From positions 1 to 59,251 of the forward strand of contig CALGXF010000045.1 in assembly GCA_937935995.1 (NCBI GenBank): 59,251 nucleotides of DNA, given 5' to 3'. A model generated the notes under the pieces. The model ran no database searches. It had not been told where the DNA came from and saw only the letters and a list, made by a program, of their open reading frames with translations. This DNA comes from an uncultured Alphaproteobacteria bacterium. Its GTDB lineage: Bacteria > Pseudomonadota > Alphaproteobacteria > CAAHEQ01 > UBA3637. The first letter of the stretch is position 1. Every line of letters begins with the position of its first letter. The position numbers and the translations under genes were made by a program. This document shows, in pieces, positions 24,828-32,698 of this stretch.

Positions 24828-25766
24828 ATGATGATCTCGAAGCAAGAATTTAAAGAAATTGTTAAACAAGAAAAAGCTTTTTTAGAAGACAAGGGACTTT
24901 TAACAAAGAAAGACACGAAAACTTTAGCAAAGATTAGAAAAAAAACTGCTTTTTGTTACAGGAGTATGCTTTATGCCATCGCCTGTTTTTTCATCTGTTC
25001 TTTTATTTTGTTATTTCTTGAACCGGGTCTTTTTTTTCATGAAGATGCCAAAGAAAATCATCCCATTATATATACGATAATGATTATATGTTCTCTTGTT
25101 GCATATATAAGTTATCTTCTCGGCAACAATGAAAGTTACATGAATAACAAAGCAAAGTTATTGCAAAAGAATTATGAAAAAATACTTTCTTCTTTAGGTG
25201 TTCAGAAAAACACGGATAAACGTTTTAAAAAATTTGATGGCCTTCCCGGAATTAGAAAGCCTCATATTTGTCCTGCCTATAAAGTCGGGAATTTTATCAT
25301 CCAAAATTTTGCCAACAGAGGGACAGGAGGACATAGAACCTATAAACACGGTTATGATTCTGAAGTGTTATTTTTTTATGAAAAAAATGATTTAATTAGA
25401 AAACGTCATTCTTTTTACTTCCGCAAATTAAGTTATTTTGAAAAGACATCTTCAATTTATAGAATAGGCATGGCACTCAAAAAAAGATTCGATAGAAACG
25501 GGGATGCATATTTTGGCGATAAAAAAGGGAAAGAACTTCAAATCTTATCAGGAATAGAATACAGAGGCGGGTACACATATTTTGGCTATCAAAAGGGAAA
25601 AGAACACCAAATTTTATTAAAATATAAAGCTGTTAACTTTTCTCCTGTTACCTTCACCAACAGATCTGCCGCATTTGATGTATTTTTATCATCTCATCAA
25701 GAAGAATCCATCAATAACATCTATGATGAAATAGCGTTTCTAACTGAATTATCAAAGCAGATTTAA
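24828..25766 (+). CDS. unknown membrane protein with internal repeat
   Basis: This 312-residue protein starts at ATG 24828 (or 24831) behind AAAAGGA. It has two hydrophobic segments near residues 48-105 (YAIACFFICSFILLFLEPGLFF and YTIMIICSLVAYISYLLG) and a large soluble, Lys/Tyr/Phe-rich C-terminal region. That region contains a near-duplicate pair, AYFGDKKGKELQIL and TYFGYQKGKEHQIL. Composition is clearly more AT-rich than its neighbours, suggesting recent acquisition. It resembles the general layout of DUF3137-type proteins, but I cannot assign it. Confidence 0.6.
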   Translation: MMISKQEFKEIVKQEKAFLEDKGLLTKKDTKTLAKIRKKTAFCYRSMLYAIACFFICSFILLFLEPGLFFHEDAKENHPIIYTIMIICSLVAYISYLLGNNESYMNNKAKLLQKNYEKILSSLGVQKNTDKRFKKFDGLPGIRKPHICPAYKVGNFIIQNFANRGTGGHRTYKHGYDSEVLFFYEKNDLIRKRHSFYFRKLSYFEKTSSIYRIGMALKKRFDRNGDAYFGDKKGKELQILSGIEYRGGYTYFGYQKGKEHQILLKYKAVNFSPVTFTNRSAAFDVFLSSHQEESINNIYDEIAFLTELSKQI

Positions 25767-25849
25767 GCTTTAATCTTTGAGAATCAGCCTAAAACGCAAA
25801 AAACTGTACGTTTCATATCTCGATGGGGGTGGATTGTCGTGTGCATACG

Positions 25850-25927
25850 CTCATCTTCAGATGAGGAAAACCTACGCCGAACTCTTACTCGGTTTGTTAA
25901 AGTCCGTTCCCGCCTTTGTTTAACAAA
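25850..25927. other. two hairpins between convergent genes
   Basis: CTCATCT/AGATGAG (25850-25856/25859-25865) and TTTGTTAAA/TTTAACAAA (25893-25901/25919-25927) lie in the gap between the genes ending at 25766 and 25932. Neither has a clear T-run; the second may act as a bidirectional 3' stem. The motif AACCGAGT occurs here on the minus strand as well as at 24682 and near 27709. Confidence 0.4.
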
Positions 25928-25931
25928 CGGG

Positions 25932-27653
25932 TTATCGTTCGACACTGGCTTTTTTCAAAAGACTGCCGGCAAGTTGCGGCGTCGCAGAGGCACTTTTTTC
26001 TTTCAATGTTTTCTTTAATGTTTCTTTCGTAGCTTCATATTCTTCGCGGCTCCAATACATTTTACCATGATGATAATAACAGTCCGGCTTGCCGTTACGA
26101 TAAGCATCGCCGTGACGAACGCCTGCCTTCCAAGAAACATCCTCTGTCCGAACAGCTCCCCAGATGCGCGTTTCCGTATGCTCAACGCCATCTTTTAAGC
26201 CATTTTTATAAGTTGTCCAATCTTTACCTCTGATTTCCTTACCGTTCTTTTTCCCGTTTTTATAGCTTGTCTGTCGTTCGAGCGTGCCATCTTGCGCATA
26301 TTCGTAAAACACGCCCTCTTTGCCGTTTTGAAAAGCTTTTTCAGAGTTCAACGCTTGGCCGTCCGGCGCAAAATAAGCCAGAACTTCTCCCTTTTCATCC
26401 ATTTGTTTGTGTATTTGTTGATTGGGATAATAAGTCGTTCTTTTGCCGTCTTGCGCAACTTCCATCGTACGAACGCCTTCATTCGTATAATGTGTTTCTG
26501 CCAAACCTAAAGCCACGTTTCCGTCTTTAATAATGGTTTTACCATCTTCTGAAAAAACTTTGGCAGACAAACATTGCCCACTTTGATTAAATATATTTTC
26601 AACAATTTTAGTATCCTGTTCAAATACGGAAGCAATCAATTGTCCTTTTGCATCTTCTTTTAAAGTTAACCGAGACTGCGCCATTTTGACATCATTTTCA
26701 GAAACGGAAATCCCCCAACCGTCATCCATATTTTCTTTAAAATATTCGGCAGACAAATCAACGCCCATCTTTTCGGCGAATTGCGTAAACAATCTATCAG
26801 CCTCTTTGTTGCCTTTTTGGAAACGGATGGATTTAATATCCGACATCATATTACATACGCTTTGCTGATCATACGCGATATTCCAACTTCCGACAGCTCT
26901 GTAAACTTTACCGGTTTCATTGCGCGAAAAAAGATTCAACGGAATTTGATACAGCGGCATATTTTTATCTTCCCACAAAGTCTTTGCCAGCTCTGTTTTC
27001 GCGTAACGAACGGCTTTGGTTTCATCCCCGTTAAATTTTTTCATTCCGTCGGCTTTAAAGTCTCGATAAAGCGGTAAAAAAGCCGTATTTAAATCTTCAC
27101 CTCGAGGCGTCAAGTTCTTTTGATCTGCCATAACCGTATCTTGGATTTTCGTTTCCAATTCCAACAACTTACCGGCAATAAAGACATCCTTCAGGTTATC
27201 ATAAACAAGAACATCTTTATTGATTTCCCGTTTTGCTTGGACATCATGCATTAATTCATGCGCCAACACAACCTCATCCGCAGCCTGATAATTTGAATTG
27301 ATTGTAATGCCTTGCATCAGGCCTTGATACACCGCTCCATAGCCTTTTTCTAAAAAACCGAAACGAAGCGGCACTTTTTGTCCCGTTCGTGCATAAGCTT
27401 CTTCCAATGAAGCTTGGACTTTACGCCCTTCGGCCGTTTGCCCCAGTCTTTGATAAAAATTCCACAGTTCTTCTTTGTCTTTTTCAATGCCGCACAGTTG
27501 AATAGGCGCTTTTTCTTTAGCCTGCGCCGTATATGTCTGTGTGATGGCCGGCACATGCGCTGTTTCGTTTGTCTCGACAGCAAAAGAAGGAGCCGCCCAC
27601 AACATGGCCCCGGCAGCAACTCCCGTCAATAGCATTTGTTTTAAGCGATTCAT
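25932..27653 (-). CDS. secreted metallopeptidase-like protein with C-terminal MORN-type repeats
   Basis: This 573-residue protein has a signal peptide ending SFAVE. The first half carries a zinc-peptidase-like motif LAHELMHDVQ near residue 135, similar to the DUF6782-type putative metallopeptidases. The second half has YwqK/MORN-like repeats of the form Y-xxGxxxG (VFYEYAQDGTLERQTSYKNGKKNGK and related). The end is Lys/Ala-rich. It could be an exported effector, adhesin-associated protease or envelope factor. Peptidase activity is inferred from the HExxH-like motif only (HELMH fits HExxH). Confidence 0.65.
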   Translation of the reverse strand: MNRLKQMLLTGVAAGAMLWAAPSFAVETNETAHVPAITQTYTAQAKEKAPIQLCGIEKDKEELWNFYQRLGQTAEGRKVQASLEEAYARTGQKVPLRFGFLEKGYGAVYQGLMQGITINSNYQAADEVVLAHELMHDVQAKREINKDVLVYDNLKDVFIAGKLLELETKIQDTVMADQKNLTPRGEDLNTAFLPLYRDFKADGMKKFNGDETKAVRYAKTELAKTLWEDKNMPLYQIPLNLFSRNETGKVYRAVGSWNIAYDQQSVCNMMSDIKSIRFQKGNKEADRLFTQFAEKMGVDLSAEYFKENMDDGWGISVSENDVKMAQSRLTLKEDAKGQLIASVFEQDTKIVENIFNQSGQCLSAKVFSEDGKTIIKDGNVALGLAETHYTNEGVRTMEVAQDGKRTTYYPNQQIHKQMDEKGEVLAYFAPDGQALNSEKAFQNGKEGVFYEYAQDGTLERQTSYKNGKKNGKEIRGKDWTTYKNGLKDGVEHTETRIWGAVRTEDVSWKAGVRHGDAYRNGKPDCYYHHGKMYWSREEYEATKETLKKTLKEKSASATPQLAGSLLKKASVER

Positions 27654-27824
27654 GCCATCACCTCACTTTATTTTATTATACGCCAAAAACATCTTTTAAT
27701 CAATGAAAACCGAGTGAGGACGGAGTACACATTAAACAACAAGAGTTTGCGCCATATGAACTGATTATAAAAATCCAATTTTGTTTTCAGAACATCCACT
27801 CTTTTGAGTTCACACTATTTTAGA

Positions 27825-28370
27825 TCATTTTTTAATGTACTCATATAAGAAGTCATGCCATTTTTCTTTTTTTTGCTCAAAAGTTTTATGCGCATTCGCA
27901 GTGCTAGGAGATGGTAAAATATGTTTATCTCCATCCGTCATCTTATCTAACCATTTTTTATAGGCTTCTTTTTTTAATTTTGGAAATTTATCAGCCTGTC
28001 TCAGATATTTTTGATAATATTTAAAAGCATTTTTACTGCTAAAGCAAATGCATTCTAAATTCGGACAATCGTCTTTTAACACTGTTAAATCATTGTATTC
28101 CGGGTTTTTTATGCGAGAGTCCAAACTGCCGTCAATTTCACAAGATTCAATCACATCCCATAAACCAATTTGATGTTTTAACAAAAATTTTTTACGCTCC
28201 TCTTCTTGTAAAGGAAAAGCAAGATTAAAATAAGCATACATCATTTTCCAAAATTGGTTTTTAGGATTTGCATAATATCCGTTTATTCTTGATTGTACAC
28301 TTGGAAACGTTCCCAAAATAATGATTTTAGTATTTTTAGTACACCACTTTTCTAATCCCCTTTCCCTCAT
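27825..28370 (-). CDS. DNA-deoxyinosine (hypoxanthine) glycosylase, uracil-DNA glycosylase family 6
   Basis: This 181-residue protein has ILGTFPSVQSRINGYYANPKNQFWKMM near the N terminus, the LWDVIESCEIDGSLDSRI block, and the C-terminal ILPSPSTANA motif. These are the blocks that mark the small family-6 UDG/hypoxanthine DNA glycosylases. It would remove deaminated adenine from DNA. It is a lone gene with AT-rich flanks, and no neighbour suggests a specialised role. Confidence 0.82.
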   Translation of the reverse strand: MRERGLEKWCTKNTKIIILGTFPSVQSRINGYYANPKNQFWKMMYAYFNLAFPLQEEERKKFLLKHQIGLWDVIESCEIDGSLDSRIKNPEYNDLTVLKDDCPNLECICFSSKNAFKYYQKYLRQADKFPKLKKEAYKKWLDKMTDGDKHILPSPSTANAHKTFEQKKEKWHDFLYEYIKK

Positions 28371-28560
28371 TTTAAACTCCTTTTGGGTTTGATAACCTTA
28401 ACTATGCTCACTATATGGCATTTTTTAACACAATCAATAAAATTATGTTTTTGCAAAATATTTCTAAAAACTATCTTTGGCTTTTTTGTATTAAAGTTGT
28501 TAACAAAGTGTATTCTTGTTATAATTACAAATACCCCACTTGAAAGCCGCATAAATAAAG

Positions 28561-28582
28561 GCATTGAGAACGTCTCAACACC
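28561..28582 (-). terminator. terminator of tRNA-Gln(CTG)
   Basis: TTGAGA/TCTCAA (28564-28569/28573-28578) extends by flanking GG/CC pairs. On the minus strand it is followed by CTTTATTTAT. It lies 13 bases past the tRNA 3' end. Confidence 0.6.
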
Positions 28583-28594
28583 TTATTTCCAGTT

Positions 28595-28669
28595 TGGCTG
28601 GGGTGGCTGGATTCGAACCAACGAATGGCGGAATCAGAATCCGCTGCCTTACCGCTTGGCGACACCCCA
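28595..28669 (-). tRNA. tRNA-Gln(CTG)
   Basis: 75 nt with encoded CCA. The acceptor is TGGGGTG/CACCCCA, the anticodon stem is GCGGA/TCCGC, and the loop TTCTGAT gives anticodon CTG. The body closely resembles the second glutamine tRNA at 56717-56791. Confidence 0.96.
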
Positions 28670-28784
28670 AAAGTGTTTAAAGCATATTCTTTTCTTTTAA
28701 AAAATCAAGTCCTTTTTTGTCAAATCGACATTTCATTTGACAAACTCTTGGCTTTTTTTTACCTTAAAATAAAGGAGTTCAAAA

Positions 28785-29261
28785 ATGTTTAAACACTTTA
28801 TTTCAGAATTTAAAAAGTTTGCCATGCGCGGCAATGTCATTGATATGGCTGTCGGTATTGTTATCGGTGCTGCTTTCGGTAAAATCGTCGACAGTTTGGT
28901 CAAAGATATTATCATGCCGCCGCTCGGTATTATCCTCGGTAAAGTTGACTTCGGTAATTTATTTTTTGTTTTAAAAGACGGAACCAAAAATGCCGGCCCT
29001 TACGAGTCTTTAATGGAAGCACAAAATGCCGGCGCAATTACATTTAATATCGGTAATTTTTTAAACACGATTATTTCTTTTATTATTATTGCTTTTGCGA
29101 TTTTTATTCTGATTAAATTCATCAACAAGCTGGAAAAGAAAACCCAAGAAGACAAACCAGCCCCGGCGCCGACAAAAAGCTGTCCTTTTTGTTATGAAAC
29201 AATACCTTTACCGGCAACACGCTGTCCTTTTTGCACTTCGGAATTAAAGAAAAAGAATTGA
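28785..29261 (+). CDS. mscL: large-conductance mechanosensitive channel MscL with zinc-ribbon tail
   Basis: This 158-residue protein starts behind AAAGGAG. The MscL core is clear: FKKFAMRGNVIDMAVGIVIGAAFGKIVDSLVKDIIMPPLG (TM1) and NFLNTIISFIIIAFAIFILIKFINKL (TM2). The usual C-terminal helix is replaced or extended by a Pro-rich linker and two Cys pairs (SCPFCYETIPLPATRCPFCTSEL), a rubredoxin-like zinc-ribbon knuckle pair. It is an inner-membrane pentameric emergency valve for osmotic downshift. Confidence 0.93.
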   Translation: MFKHFISEFKKFAMRGNVIDMAVGIVIGAAFGKIVDSLVKDIIMPPLGIILGKVDFGNLFFVLKDGTKNAGPYESLMEAQNAGAITFNIGNFLNTIISFIIIAFAIFILIKFINKLEKKTQEDKPAPAPTKSCPFCYETIPLPATRCPFCTSELKKKN

Positions 29262-29272
29262 CAGGAACAAGG

Positions 29273-29303
29273 ATGCTCTCTATCTCCTTTGAAGGAGGCA
29301 TCT
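29273..29303 (+). promoter_or_regulatory. hairpin hiding a ribosome binding site
   Basis: GATGC (29273-29277)/GCATC (29299-29303) and CTCCTT (29285-29290)/AAGGAG (29293-29298) form an extended stem that buries the AAGGAGG of the gene starting at 29305. This suggests translational control or processing, or partly an mscL terminator without T-run. Confidence 0.4.
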
Positions 29304-29304
29304 T

Positions 29305-29667
29305 ATGGAAATAATGTTAAAACGCGCGTATGAGCCGGCATCTAATAGCGACGGTTACAGAATTTTGGTTGACCGACTTTGGCCCCGTGGGCTCAGCAAA
29401 GAACGAGCGCACGTTGCTTGGTGGGCAAAGGAATTGACGCCAAGCTCTGCTTTGAGAACATGGTATCATCACAATCCCGACAAGTGGGCGGATTTTCAAC
29501 AAGCGTATCGTCAAGAGTTGCAAAATCATCCGACTGCTCTGACAGCTTTTGAAAACCACGTCAAAGGGCACGAAAAAGTTACTCTGGTTTATGCCGCAAA
29601 AGATACTGCTCATACGCACGCGCTCATCCTAAAGGATTTTCTTAATCACGCTTTTAATTTGAGTTAA
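29305..29667 (+). CDS. DUF488 (YeaO) family protein
   Basis: This 120-residue protein contains the family pattern KRAYEPASNSDGYRILVDRLWPRGLSKERAHVAWWAKELTPSSALRTWY, then LVYAAKDTAHTHALIL. DUF488 proteins of this length are widespread, small and cytoplasmic, and of uncertain function. The ribosome binding site AAGGAGG lies in a predicted hairpin. It is 43 bases downstream of mscL and may share its transcript. Confidence 0.85.
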   Translation: MEIMLKRAYEPASNSDGYRILVDRLWPRGLSKERAHVAWWAKELTPSSALRTWYHHNPDKWADFQQAYRQELQNHPTALTAFENHVKGHEKVTLVYAAKDTAHTHALILKDFLNHAFNLS

Positions 29668-29680
29668 AAGCATTGTTCCT

Positions 29681-29872
29681 TTATAAATCATGTTTCAAAA
29701 CGTGACGAATTGTTTCCATAATATACGCCCGTTGTTTGTCATTTAACAAATAACATAACGCACATATTTCGAATAAATCGGGACCGAGAATCTTTTTCAC
29801 GAAATCAGATGCCCGAACGGCTTCAGACAGCCGAGAATCCAAAACATTTTCAAATTTTTTAAAATCAGTCAT
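29681..29872 (-). CDS. small unknown protein
   Basis: This 63-residue protein, mostly helical, starts behind AAGGAG. It has no signal peptide and no motif I recognise. It is divergent from the XRE regulator at 29975; the palindrome between them suggests it could be a target of that regulator. Confidence 0.55.
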   Translation of the reverse strand: MTDFKKFENVLDSRLSEAVRASDFVKKILGPDLFEICALCYLLNDKQRAYIMETIRHVLKHDL

Positions 29873-29893
29873 ATTCTTCTCCTTATTTTAAAG

Positions 29894-29911
29894 TTAACAT
29901 TCTAATGTTAA
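29894..29911. promoter_or_regulatory. palindromic operator candidate between divergent genes
   Basis: TTAACAT (29894-29900), N4, ATGTTAA (29905-29911). A further TTAACAT half-site is at 29947-29953. It is likely the binding site of the XRE-type regulator encoded at 29975. Confidence 0.5.
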
Positions 29912-29974
29912 ATATCTGTTTTTTATGAAAGGAACTTTCTGGATAATTAACATTAAACCAGGTATAACTTTAGT

Positions 29975-30319
29975 ATGAATGAATTGATAAAAAAACAGTT
30001 AGGTCTAAAAGTTAAAGTGTTAAGGGAAAACGCTTCTTTAACACAGGAAGAACTTTCGGAAATCTGCGATGTCAGCTGGCGAACGATTTCGAACCTTGAA
30101 CGAGGCGTTGTTACGCCGGATTTAAAAGTTTTACTCGCCATTGCGCACTATTTCGGCATCAGCCTGGATGATTTATTGTCCGTCTCGGTCTGCACCAACA
30201 AAAGCGCTTCCCGCCAAGAAATCGAATTACAAGTTATTGAAAAAATAAAAATGTGTGATGACAAAGTCTTGGCTTATTTACTGGATCAACTGACAACGTT
30301 GTTAAAGTACTTCAAATAG
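29975..30319 (+). CDS. XRE-family transcriptional regulator
   Basis: This 114-residue protein has an N-terminal Cro/CI helix-turn-helix (LGLKVKVLRENASLTQEELSEICDVSWRTISNLERGVVTPDLKVLLAIAHYFGISLDDLL) and a C-terminal helical region. The start has no Shine-Dalgarno, and TATAAC lies 7 bases upstream of the ATG, so the message may be leaderless. Its 3' end overlaps the convergent small gene by 8 bases. It probably autoregulates through the 29894-29911 palindrome. Confidence 0.82.
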   Translation: MNELIKKQLGLKVKVLRENASLTQEELSEICDVSWRTISNLERGVVTPDLKVLLAIAHYFGISLDDLLSVSVCTNKSASRQEIELQVIEKIKMCDDKVLAYLLDQLTTLLKYFK

Positions 30320-30509
30320 ATCGGCTGCGTTTGTCAAATGAAAGAGCCAGCGCCTGTTCGAAAGAACAATAAGCGGTTCCGACGAAAAAACAAGCTTCAT
30401 CAAAATGCAATTCTTTCAATCCTTGCATTAATTCGATAAACTGGCGGTTAATTTGTTGAATATCTCGAACCGGCTGCGAGACTGAAGAACTGGCTTTTTT
30501 TGTTGACAT
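30312..30509 (-). CDS. small protein with weak FlhD-like pattern
   Basis: This 65-residue protein starts behind AAGGAG. The core VRDIQQINRQFIELMQGLKELHFDEACFFVG vaguely follows the helical N-terminal pattern of FlhD-type regulators (DIxxLNxxYLxLAQxLIxxDxxxAxFxxG), but the resemblance is short and could be chance. It is divergent from the LysR-type gene at 30617 and overlaps the end of the XRE gene. Confidence 0.5.
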   Translation of the reverse strand: MSTKKASSSVSQPVRDIQQINRQFIELMQGLKELHFDEACFFVGTAYCSFEQALALSFDKRSRSI

Positions 30510-30530
30510 TTTTTCTCCTTATGAATTTAA

Positions 30531-30561
30531 TTGTATACAAACCGATATTTCTGTGTATAAT
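30531..30561. promoter_or_regulatory. LysR-gene promoter with palindrome
   Basis: The perfect palindrome TTGTATACAA (30531-30540) overlaps a possible -35 (TTGTAT). TATAAT is at 30556-30561. The position between divergent genes fits an autoregulatory LysR site. Confidence 0.45.
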
Positions 30562-30616
30562 TGTATTCATAATTGTTTTTTTAACAACCAACTGAATTCA
30601 TATAAGAATATATATT

Positions 30617-31501
30617 ATGAGCATTAAACAAAAAGTCAGTTTATTAAAAGGCATGCTGTGTATTGCCGAAGCTTATAAAGAAGGGCAAATCAATGCTGCG
30701 GCCAGCCGCAACGGCATGAAGCAGTCAAACATGTCCAAAGAAATCAAAAATTTCGAACAAGAAATCGGAATCAAAGTTTTCAGCCGAACACACAAGGGCG
30801 TTGTTCTGACAAAAGACGGTGAACGCTTGTGGTCTAAAATCTGTAATGTTGAAAAGGTATTGTATGATTTGGAGCACTTCAGCGAATTTGACAATAAAAT
30901 CTCCGGCAGCATTCAATTGTGGGTCGGTGAAGGAATCGGAAGCGCTTATATTGCTTCGTATTTATCCACGTTTTATGACAAATATCCGGATGTGCATTTG
31001 GACATTAAGTGTACTTTGGAAACACCACAGTTGCTTAACGATATTGACATTGCTTTTGTTTACGAACAACCACCATTAGACTCTGTTGTTTTGTTAAAAA
31101 ACACGTTAAAATTTCGCTTATATGCATCCAAAACATATGTCAGCAAATTTGGGTATCCGAAGAATCTTGAAGATTTACAACGCAACCACAAAGTTTGTTC
31201 TCGCAAAGACTTTTCCAGTTTATGGCCGCAATGGAGCCAATTTTTATCCGAATGTCAACACATTGTTGCAACGACGGATGCCTCTTCAATGCTGTTAAGT
31301 TTAGTCAAAGATGGTGTCGGAGTCTCATTAATCCCGACGTGTATCGCCAAAATGGATTCAGATCTTATTCAGCTGATTGAAATTCCATTTGAAATTAATC
31401 ATGTGTTTTGGGCTATATCCCGGCGCGGAACAAAAGATTTACCCAAAATGCGGGCGTTAATTAATCATTTAAAAGAAATGTCGACAACAATTTTCGATTA
31501 A
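30617..31501 (+). CDS. LysR-family transcriptional regulator
   Basis: This 294-residue full-length LysR-type protein has an N-terminal winged helix (KGMLCIAEAYKEGQINAAASRNGMKQSNMSKEIKNFEQEIGIKVFSRTHKGVVLTKDGE) and a substrate-binding-like domain. Its 3' end overlaps a second, shorter LysR-like gene on the opposite strand by 4 bases. The effector is unknown and no adjacent metabolic operon suggests one. Confidence 0.85.
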   Translation: MSIKQKVSLLKGMLCIAEAYKEGQINAAASRNGMKQSNMSKEIKNFEQEIGIKVFSRTHKGVVLTKDGERLWSKICNVEKVLYDLEHFSEFDNKISGSIQLWVGEGIGSAYIASYLSTFYDKYPDVHLDIKCTLETPQLLNDIDIAFVYEQPPLDSVVLLKNTLKFRLYASKTYVSKFGYPKNLEDLQRNHKVCSRKDFSSLWPQWSQFLSECQHIVATTDASSMLLSLVKDGVGVSLIPTCIAKMDSDLIQLIEIPFEINHVFWAISRRGTKDLPKMRALINHLKEMSTTIFD

Positions 31502-32061
31502 ACCAATCGGGACACGATAAAATCATACACCGCTACCGCTGCCACGTGTCGGGCGCGATAAGCGGCCCAAATCATCTGGCCGACATTGTTTTGTTTAATT
31601 TGGTGTTTGGTAATGATAAAGTCTTTCGGCAAGAACGGTTCTTCATAAAAAACACCGACATCAAAGCTGCCGACATCCGTTAAGATGTCAATTTGTATAC
31701 CCGGATAGGCTTTATAAAACGTTTCCAAATCCATCAAATGTAAATTAGACGGTAAATATAAATTCACGTGATTTGCCGTCGATGCCCGCAAAACAGCGTA
31801 ATATTCCAACTCTTCCAGTTCATCTTCCAACCGTTTGGCTTCTTCCAAAACCAAGTACCCTTCCCGCGTCAGTTCAACACCGGTGCTTTTGCGATGAAAC
31901 AACGAACATCCTAAAGCCTGTTCGAATTCTTTCATCATGTGGCTTAAATTGGCTGCCTTAATACCGTTTTGAGCCGCTGCCTGTGTAATACTTCCTGTTT
32001 TGGCAACCGCCGTGAAATAAAGCAAATTTTTTAATAAAAGCAGTCTGTTTTTCACACTCAT
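31498..32061 (-). CDS. LysR-like regulator, shortened effector domain
   Basis: About 187 residues from ATG 32061 (a GTG at 32103 is possible). The helix-turn-helix (LLYFTAVAKTGSITQAAAQNGIKAANLSHMMKEFEQALGCSLFHRKSTGVELTREG) is intact. Only the beginning of the effector-binding domain is left: it ends near residue 187 instead of about 300. It resembles the neighbouring LysR gene and may be a decayed duplicate or a DNA-binding-only regulator. The convergent arrangement of the two is unusual. Confidence 0.7.
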   Translation of the reverse strand: MSVKNRLLLLKNLLYFTAVAKTGSITQAAAQNGIKAANLSHMMKEFEQALGCSLFHRKSTGVELTREGYLVLEEAKRLEDELEELEYYAVLRASTANHVNLYLPSNLHLMDLETFYKAYPGIQIDILTDVGSFDVGVFYEEPFLPKDFIITKHQIKQNNVGQMIWAAYRARHVAAVAVYDFIVSRLV

Positions 32062-32157
32062 TTTTAAAAATACGTATGTATGCGTCCCCAAATTATATAT
32101 CACTTTAATAAAAGTAGTATCTACAATTTATCATTTCGTCAATGATAAAATGAGAAT

Positions 32158-32682
32158 ATGAGCGAAAAAATTGAAATTGACATTGTTAGAAATTTAAAAG
32201 ATTTGTTGCAAGCATTCGATTTGCGGCGCGAAGAATTTGTCAAAAAACAAAATGTGCCGGAAGAAATGGAATTCGACGGCAATGATTTTTCGGCAACACA
32301 AATTCTGGTTAAAGCAAGCGGTAAACCGATTGCAACAATGCGGGTTCGGTATTTCCATGATTTTGTGAAATTTGAACGGATGTGCGTTATTCCGGCTTAT
32401 CGCAAACAAAATATTCCGCAAAAAGTATTTCATTTTACCGCAGAATTTTTAAAAGACAAAGGGTTCAAACGGGCGATGTTCTTCTGCCGCCCGGAATTGG
32501 TCAAGTACTGGAAAAGTCACGGATGCCAGCCTGTTGAAAACATGCCCGGCACGGATATCGGTGCCATGAAACTGTGTCCGATGTCTTGGAATTTCACGAA
32601 AAAAGAAGACAAACTTCAAATTAAAATGCCGGCTGCGTTCTTTTTAGCCGAAGAAGGGAAATGGAACCGGGTCGGGCGTTAA
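32158..32682 (+). CDS. GNAT-family N-acetyltransferase
   Basis: This 174-residue protein has the GNAT core: a beta-strand block IATMRVRYFHDFVKFERMCVIPAYRKQNIPQKVFHFTAEFLKDKGF matching motif A, and a YWKSHGCQPV end segment. It acetylates an unknown substrate using acetyl-CoA. It is divergent from the short LysR gene and convergent with opgH. Confidence 0.78.
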   Translation: MSEKIEIDIVRNLKDLLQAFDLRREEFVKKQNVPEEMEFDGNDFSATQILVKASGKPIATMRVRYFHDFVKFERMCVIPAYRKQNIPQKVFHFTAEFLKDKGFKRAMFFCRPELVKYWKSHGCQPVENMPGTDIGAMKLCPMSWNFTKKEDKLQIKMPAAFFLAEEGKWNRVGR

Positions 32683-32698
32683 AAGAAGGAAACGGTCG

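Noticed and set aside
29681..30509. Toxin-antitoxin pair around the XRE gene
   Set aside because: The small genes are on the opposite strand from the XRE gene and are not co-transcribed with it, and neither small product shows a toxin motif.
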